From NCBI GenBank assembly GCA_036555725.1, contig DATBKU010000101.1, positions 62,001 to 126,000 on the forward strand: DNA of 64,000 nucleotides, written 5' to 3'. Shown in pieces: positions 59,557 through 64,000 of this stretch. Below the pieces are notes generated by a model. It ran no database searches and was not told the DNA's origin. It saw nothing but the letters and a program-made list of their open reading frames with translations. The stretch is from CALAED01 sp036555725 (lineage in GTDB: Bacteria > Actinomycetota > Actinomycetes > Streptosporangiales > Streptosporangiaceae). The number at the start of each line of letters is the position of its first letter. Positions within the stretch are counted from its first letter, which is position 1. Position numbers and translations under genes: made by a program.

Positions 59557-60411
59557 GTGAGCACGGATGACTTTTCGCCGGACGATAAAGCGTGGGGCGA
59601 TCCCTTCGAAATCGACACGACGGTCGCCCACCCGGCTCGCCGCTACAACTACTGGCTCGGCGGCAAGGACAACTTCGAAGCCGACCGGCGCTCCGGCGAC
59701 GCGGTCATCGCCGCGTTCCCCACGGTGCGAACCGCCGCGATTGAGGGCCGCCGCTTCCTTCGTCGTCTAGTGACCCACCTGGTCGAGGAGGCGGGGATAC
59801 GGCAGTTCCTGGACATCGGGACAGGCATCCCCTCGGCCGACAACGTACATGAAGTGGCGCAATCGATTGCGCCGGAGACGCGCGTCGTCTACGTGGACAA
59901 CGACCCGATCGTGCTGGCGCACGCCCGAAGGCTGCTCGCCGGCTCACCTAGCGGCGCCACCGTGTATATACAGGGCGACCTGCGCAGGCCAGACATGATT
60001 CTCCAGAATCCGCAGCTGCGGAACGTCCTTGACTTCAGTCGGCCAATCGCGCTCGTGCTGATCCAGGTCCTTCACTTCCTCGACGATGCCCAAAGGCCCT
60101 ACGACCACGTAGCCAGATTGGTCGGCGCACTCCCGCCAGGGAGTTACCTCGCCATGTGTCACTCCACCGCCGACTTCATGCCGACCGGGATCACCAGAGA
60201 TATGGACACCACAGTCAAAGAGGAGAGCGCCCGCAGCCGCGACCCGTTCGTCTTTCGCGACAGGGCCGCATTCGCCCGGTTCTTCGAAGGGCTGGAACTG
60301 ATCCCGCCAGGTATCGAATCGATATCCGACTGGCACTATGACGGTCCACCCGAGGAGCGCACGTCCCCTGTCGACACTATGTCCTACGGGGCCGTCGCCC
60401 GGATTCGCTGA
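59557..60411 (+). CDS. SAM-dependent methyltransferase, DUF574 type, copy 1
   Basis: 284 aa from a GTG at 59557 with GGAGGGGGA upstream. Class I Rossmann methyltransferase: substrate-cap start FEIDTTVAHPARRYNYWLGG, SAM motif I FLDIGTGIPSADNVHEVAQS, acidic loop VVYVDNDPIVLAHARRLL and late FARFFEGLELIPPGIESIS. Members are abundant in actinomycetes and mostly uncharacterised. First of three tandem copies; this is the most divergent, including different codon use in its middle (more A/T). Confidence 0.92.
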   Translation: MSTDDFSPDDKAWGDPFEIDTTVAHPARRYNYWLGGKDNFEADRRSGDAVIAAFPTVRTAAIEGRRFLRRLVTHLVEEAGIRQFLDIGTGIPSADNVHEVAQSIAPETRVVYVDNDPIVLAHARRLLAGSPSGATVYIQGDLRRPDMILQNPQLRNVLDFSRPIALVLIQVLHFLDDAQRPYDHVARLVGALPPGSYLAMCHSTADFMPTGITRDMDTTVKEESARSRDPFVFRDRAAFARFFEGLELIPPGIESISDWHYDGPPEERTSPVDTMSYGAVARIR

Positions 60412-60425
60412 CCTCTAGGAGCCTC

Positions 60426-61268
60426 GTGAGCACCGAAGACTTCTCGCCGGACGGTGGAGCGTGGGGCGAGCCCTTCGAAATCGATACGACGGTCGCGCAC
60501 CCGGCTCGGCGCTACAACTACTGGCTGGGCGGCAAGGACAACTTCGAGGCCGACCGGAAGTCCGGCGACGCCCTGGCGGCCGTCTTCCCGCAGATCAAGA
60601 TCGCCGCGATCGAGAACCGCCGCTTCCTGCGCCGGGCGGTGACCTACCTGGTGGAGGAGGCGGGGATACGGCAGTTCCTCGACATCGGCACCGGGATTCC
60701 GTCCGCGGACAACGTGCACAACGTGGCCCAGTCGATCGCGCCGGAGTCGCGCGTCGTCTACGTCGACAACGACCCGATCGTGCTGGCGCACGCCCGCAGG
60801 CTGCTGCCCGGCGTCGGAGACACCGCCTACATCCACGCCGACCTGCACGACCCCGACGCGATTCTCGGCAACCCCGACCTGCGCGGCACGCTCGACCTGA
60901 GCCGGCCGGTCGCGCTCATGCTGATCTTCGTCCTGCACTTCTTCCCGGAGTCGGATGATCCGTACGGCCGCGTGGCGCGGCTGACCGACGCCGTCGCACC
61001 AGGCAGTCATCTCGTCATCTCCCACGGAACCGCCGACTTCATGACCGCCGAGATGAAGGCCACCGTCGCCGCGGAATACGCCCGCCACCGCAGCCGTGAT
61101 CCCTTCCAATTTCGCGACCGGGCCGGGGTCGCCCGTTTCTTCGAGGGGATGGAGCTGATCCCGCCCGGGATCGTGCCGACCTCCGGGTGGCGCAACGACG
61201 CCCCGCCGGACGAACGCGCCTCGCCCGCCGACGCCGGCTCGTACGGCGCCGTCGCCCGAATTCGCTGA
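60426..61268 (+). CDS. SAM-dependent methyltransferase, DUF574 type, copy 2
   Basis: 280 aa, GTG at 60426 with AGGAG upstream, 14 bp after copy 1. Same layout: FEIDTTVAHPARRYNYWLGG, FLDIGTGIPSADNVHNVAQS, VVYVDNDPIVLAHARRLLPG, SHLVISHGTADFMTAEM, FARFFEGMELIPPGIVPTS-like C-terminus (here VARFFEGMELIPPGIVPTSG). Very close to copies 1 and 3 in the N-terminal 120 residues, consistent with tandem duplication. Confidence 0.92.
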   Translation: MSTEDFSPDGGAWGEPFEIDTTVAHPARRYNYWLGGKDNFEADRKSGDALAAVFPQIKIAAIENRRFLRRAVTYLVEEAGIRQFLDIGTGIPSADNVHNVAQSIAPESRVVYVDNDPIVLAHARRLLPGVGDTAYIHADLHDPDAILGNPDLRGTLDLSRPVALMLIFVLHFFPESDDPYGRVARLTDAVAPGSHLVISHGTADFMTAEMKATVAAEYARHRSRDPFQFRDRAGVARFFEGMELIPPGIVPTSGWRNDAPPDERASPADAGSYGAVARIR

Positions 61269-61283
61269 CCATCAAGGAGCCTT

Positions 61284-62141
61284 GTGAGCAACGAAGACAT
61301 ATTCTCGCCCAACGGCGAGCCGTGGGAGGACCCCTTCGAGATCGACACCACGGTCGCGCACCCCGCCCGCCGCTACAACTACTGGCTGGGCGGCACCGAC
61401 AACTTCGAGGCCGACCGCAAACAGGCCGACGCGATCGCCGCGGCCTTCCCCGGCATCAAGATCGGCGCGATCGAGAACCGCCGCTTCCTGCGCCGCGCTG
61501 TGACCTATCTGGTCAAGGAGGCCGGGATACGCCAGTTCCTCGACATCGGGACCGGCATCCCGTCCGCCGACACGGTCCACCAGGTGGCCCAGTCGCTCGC
61601 CCCGGACGCCCGCGTCGTCTACGTCGACAACGACCCGATCGTGCTGGCCCATGCCCGCCGGTTGCTCACCGGAGGGGACGACGGCGCCACCGCGTACCTC
61701 CACGCCGACCTGCGCGAGCCCAACAGCATTCTCGACAACTCCGACCTGCACGCGACGCTGGACCTGAGCCGGCCGGTCGCGCTCATGCTGATCTGGGTGG
61801 CCCACCTCTTCGAAGACGCTGAACGCCCGTACGTCCACGTCGCGGCGCTGACCCGCGCGCTCGCACCAGGCAGCTACCTCGTCATGTCGCACGCCACCGC
61901 CGACTTCATGCCCGCCGAGGTCAAGGCCCGGCTCGACCCGGTCAACGAGCGCGAGCGCGCCCGCACCCGCGATTCCTTCCAGTTCCGCACCAAGGCGGAA
62001 TTCGCCCGCTTCTTCGACGGCATGGAACTGGTCGAGCCCGGCATCCAGTCGATCTCCGAATGGCGCAACGAAGACCCACCCGAGGAGCGCACCTCCCCCG
62101 CCGACACCGCCTCCTACTGCGCCCTCGCCCGCATCCGCTGA
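61284..62141 (+). CDS. SAM-dependent methyltransferase, DUF574 type, copy 3
   Basis: 285 aa, GTG at 61284 with AAGGAG upstream, 15 bp after copy 2. FEIDTTVAHPARRYNYWLGG, FLDIGTGIPSADTVHQVAQS, VVYVDNDPIVLAHARRLLTG and FARFFDGMELVEPGIQSISE. Differences from copy 2 concentrate in the C-terminal third, where substrate contacts usually lie, so the copies may accept different substrates. Confidence 0.92.
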   Translation: MSNEDIFSPNGEPWEDPFEIDTTVAHPARRYNYWLGGTDNFEADRKQADAIAAAFPGIKIGAIENRRFLRRAVTYLVKEAGIRQFLDIGTGIPSADTVHQVAQSLAPDARVVYVDNDPIVLAHARRLLTGGDDGATAYLHADLREPNSILDNSDLHATLDLSRPVALMLIWVAHLFEDAERPYVHVAALTRALAPGSYLVMSHATADFMPAEVKARLDPVNERERARTRDSFQFRTKAEFARFFDGMELVEPGIQSISEWRNEDPPEERTSPADTASYCALARIR

Positions 62142-62200
62142 CCCCCGCTCTCGTACGTCCTCGGCCGAGGACGTCCGAGGCTCGGCCTACGCTGATCGGC

Positions 62201-62315
62201 ATGACGACAGTGGCGGACTTGACCTACCGGTTGCGCGGATTCGTGGCCGTACGCGAATGGGAACCGTTCCATACGCCGAAGAACCTGGCGATGGCGCTCG
62301 CCGGAGAGGGCCCCA
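62201..62315 (+). pseudogene. Truncated MazG-like pyrophosphohydrolase remnant
   Basis: ATG at 62201 opens TVADLTYRLRGFVAVREWEP and FHTPKNLAMALAGEG, the N-terminal helix of a MazG-type NTP pyrophosphohydrolase. The sequence then breaks into unrelated Arg/Gly-rich codons before the catalytic EExxE region, so only the first 37 or so codons survive. Confidence 0.7.
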
Positions 62316-62364
62316 CCACTCGCCGCGGGGGGCGAGGCGGCGGGGCGAGGGTAGCCGTGGGGGT

Positions 62365-64000
62365 TCAGGCGTGTTTGGTCTGGGCGGCGTCGTGGAGGTC
62401 GAGGAGGTCGATGGACTCCGAGCGCATCTGGACCTTGCGGATCTTGCCCGTGACGGTCATCGGGAACTCGTCGACGATGTGGACGTAGCGGGGGATCTTG
62501 TAGTGGGCGAGGCGGCCCAGGCAGAACTCGCGGAGTGACTCGGCGGTCAGCGGCTCGGCGCCGGGGCGGAGGCGGACCCAGACCATGAGCTCCTCGCCGT
62601 ATTTGGCGTTCGGGACGCCGATGACCGCGGCGTCGAGGATGTCGGGGTGGCTGTAGAGAAACTCCTCGATCTCGCGCGGGTAGATGTTCTCGCCGCCGCG
62701 GATCACCATGTCCTTGATGCGGCCGGTGATGTTGACGTAGCCGTCGTCGTCCATCACCGCGAGGTCGCCGGTGTGCATCCAGCGGGCCTGGTCGATGGCC
62801 TCGGCGGTCTTGTCCGGCTCGTTCCAGTAGCCGAGCATCACGGAGTACCCCCGGGTGCAGAGCTCACCCGGGGTGCCGTGCGGCACGGTGCGCTTGGTGT
62901 TCGGGTCGATGATCTTGATCTCGAGGTGGGGGTGCACCTGGCCGACCGTGGAGACACGGCGTTCGAGCGAGTCGTCGGCGCGCGTCTGGGTGGAGACCGG
63001 GGAGGTCTCGGTCATGCCGTAGCAGATCGCCACCTCGGTCATGCCCATGCGTTCGATGACCTGTTTCATCACCTCGACGGGGCACGGCGAGCCGGCCATG
63101 ATCCCGGTGCGCAGCGAGGACAGGTCGTAGGAGTCGAAGCCGGGGTCGTTGAGCTCGGCGATGAACATCGTGGGAACGCCGTACAGGGAGGTGCAGCGCT
63201 CGGCGGCGACGGTCTCCAGGGTGGCCGTCGGTTCGAAGGAGGGGGCCGGGATGACGACGCAGGCGCCCCGGCTGGTGGCGGCGAGGTTGCCCATCACCAT
63301 GCCGAAGCAGTGGTAGAAGGGCACCGGAACGCAGATGCGGTCCTGTTCGGTGTAGTCACACAGCCCGCCGACGAAGTAGCCGTTGTTGAGGATGTTGTGG
63401 TGCGACAGCGTGGCGCCCTTGGGGAAGCCGGTCGTACCGCTTGTGTACTGGATGTTGATCGGGTCGTCGGCGTTCAGCTCGGCGCCGATCTCGGCCAGCC
63501 GGGCCGAGTCGCCGCCACGGCCCGACGACACCAGCGTGGTCCACTCGTCCGCGCCGATCAGCAGTACGTCCTGGAGCTCCGGGCAGCGCGGCGCGACTTC
63601 CGCGATCATCGCGGCGTAGTCGGAGGTCTTGAAGGTCGGCACCGCGACCAGGGTGCGGATGCCCGCCTGCCCCAGCACGTACTCCAGCTCGTGCACCCGA
63701 TAGGCCGGGTTGATGTTGACCAGGATGGCGCCGATCTTCGCCGTCGCGTACTGGACGAACACCCACTCCGCGCGGTTCGGCGCCCAGATGCCGACGCGGT
63801 CGCCCGCGCGCACGCCCAGCGACAACAGCCCGAGGGCCACGGCGTCGACCTCGGCGGCCAGCTCCCGGTAGGTCCAGCGGCGGCCGTTCGGCCGGTCCAC
63901 CAAGGCCTCCCGGTCGCCGTACGTCGCCACCGTACGGTCGAAGTTGGCGCCGATCGTGTCGCCGAGCAGCGGAGTCGTCGACGTTCCGGACGAGTAGGAA
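62365..64000 (-). CDS. Fatty-acyl-CoA ligase (AMP-forming), N-terminus cut by window edge
   Basis: Reads leftward from beyond 64000 to a stop at 62365; at least 544 codons. The visible N-terminus (SGTSTTPLLGDTIGANFDRT) is near the true start, so little is missing. ANL-superfamily motifs: A3 YTSGTTGFPKGATLSHHN, A5 CYGMTETSPVSTQTRAD, A7/A8 HTGDLAVMDDDGYVNITGR then DMVIRGGENIYPREIEEFL, and catalytic Lys in TVTGKIRKVQM. Activates a medium- or long-chain fatty acid, or aryl acid, to its CoA ester. Confidence 0.94.
   Translation of the reverse strand, partial: SYSSGTSTTPLLGDTIGANFDRTVATYGDREALVDRPNGRRWTYRELAAEVDAVALGLLSLGVRAGDRVGIWAPNRAEWVFVQYATAKIGAILVNINPAYRVHELEYVLGQAGIRTLVAVPTFKTSDYAAMIAEVAPRCPELQDVLLIGADEWTTLVSSGRGGDSARLAEIGAELNADDPINIQYTSGTTGFPKGATLSHHNILNNGYFVGGLCDYTEQDRICVPVPFYHCFGMVMGNLAATSRGACVVIPAPSFEPTATLETVAAERCTSLYGVPTMFIAELNDPGFDSYDLSSLRTGIMAGSPCPVEVMKQVIERMGMTEVAICYGMTETSPVSTQTRADDSLERRVSTVGQVHPHLEIKIIDPNTKRTVPHGTPGELCTRGYSVMLGYWNEPDKTAEAIDQARWMHTGDLAVMDDDGYVNITGRIKDMVIRGGENIYPREIEEFLYSHPDILDAAVIGVPNAKYGEELMVWVRLRPGAEPLTAESLREFCLGRLAHYKIPRYVHIVDEFPMTVTGKIRKVQMRSESIDLLDLHDAAQTKHA

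Overview
The window is a chromosomal stretch from a high-GC filamentous actinomycete. Codon third positions are almost all G or C, GTG starts are common, there are long chains of 4- to 8-bp stop/start overlaps, and regulators of the XRE/DUF5753 and PucR types sit beside three DUF574-type SAM methyltransferases. Streptosporangiales or Thermomonosporaceae relatives are plausible, but nothing here fixes the genus. No rRNA, tRNA, CRISPR array, phage module or intact insertion sequence was seen.

Left part (1-13.6 kb): a PucR regulator cut by the window edge, a secreted GH35 beta-galactosidase, then a seven-ORF leftward operon. That operon holds MauE-like and MauD-like redox proteins, a Tat-exported Cys/Trp-rich protein resembling a methylamine dehydrogenase light chain, and flanking Tat, membrane and lipoprotein-like proteins. 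There is no heavy chain and no MauG. It is the strongest candidate here for an undescribed system. Next come a secreted GH51-like enzyme with Fn3 and CBM2 modules behind a perfect CebR-type operator, a ROK kinase, a LysR regulator, a zinc-ribbon protein and a 2OG-Fe(II) oxygenase.

13.6-23.4 kb: an XRE/DUF5753 regulator, a MetE-like protein, a divergent MFS/MarR efflux pair with duplicated operators, an ABC-F protein behind what looks like a leaderless uORF plus attenuator, a SanA/YdcF protein, a P-loop kinase fused to an F420-type luciferase-like monooxygenase, and a three-subunit cobalt-type nitrile hydratase.

23.4-38.1 kb: divergent GH2 and GH38 glycoside hydrolases, a TenA-like/NCS1 permease pair, decayed gene relics, a TetR/MFS efflux pair with three operators, and a large polytopic membrane protein ending in a lipase-like domain.

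38.1-54.5 kb: a flavin monooxygenase/acyl-CoA dehydrogenase-fold protein with an alpha/beta hydrolase, a TetR/aldo-keto reductase operon, an F420 luciferase-like oxidoreductase, and a leftward operon of small secreted protein, MoxR, DUF58, VWA, HtrA-like protease, response regulator and sensor kinase. These are followed by an acyl-CoA dehydrogenase, a molybdopterin oxidoreductase, a frameshifted thiamine-diphosphate enzyme relic, a thiolase and a PaaX-type regulator with a leaderless, palindromic promoter.

54.5-64 kb: an MFS exporter divergent from a fused double-MarR regulator, a secreted beta-propeller protein, a degenerate APH-fold kinase, three tandem paralogous SAM methyltransferases, a truncated MazG relic, and a fatty-acyl-CoA ligase that runs off the right edge. 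Recurrent themes are carbohydrate degradation, regulator/exporter pairs with visible operators, and F420/flavin redox enzymes. All functional names come from motif and architecture recognition by eye; no searches were run.
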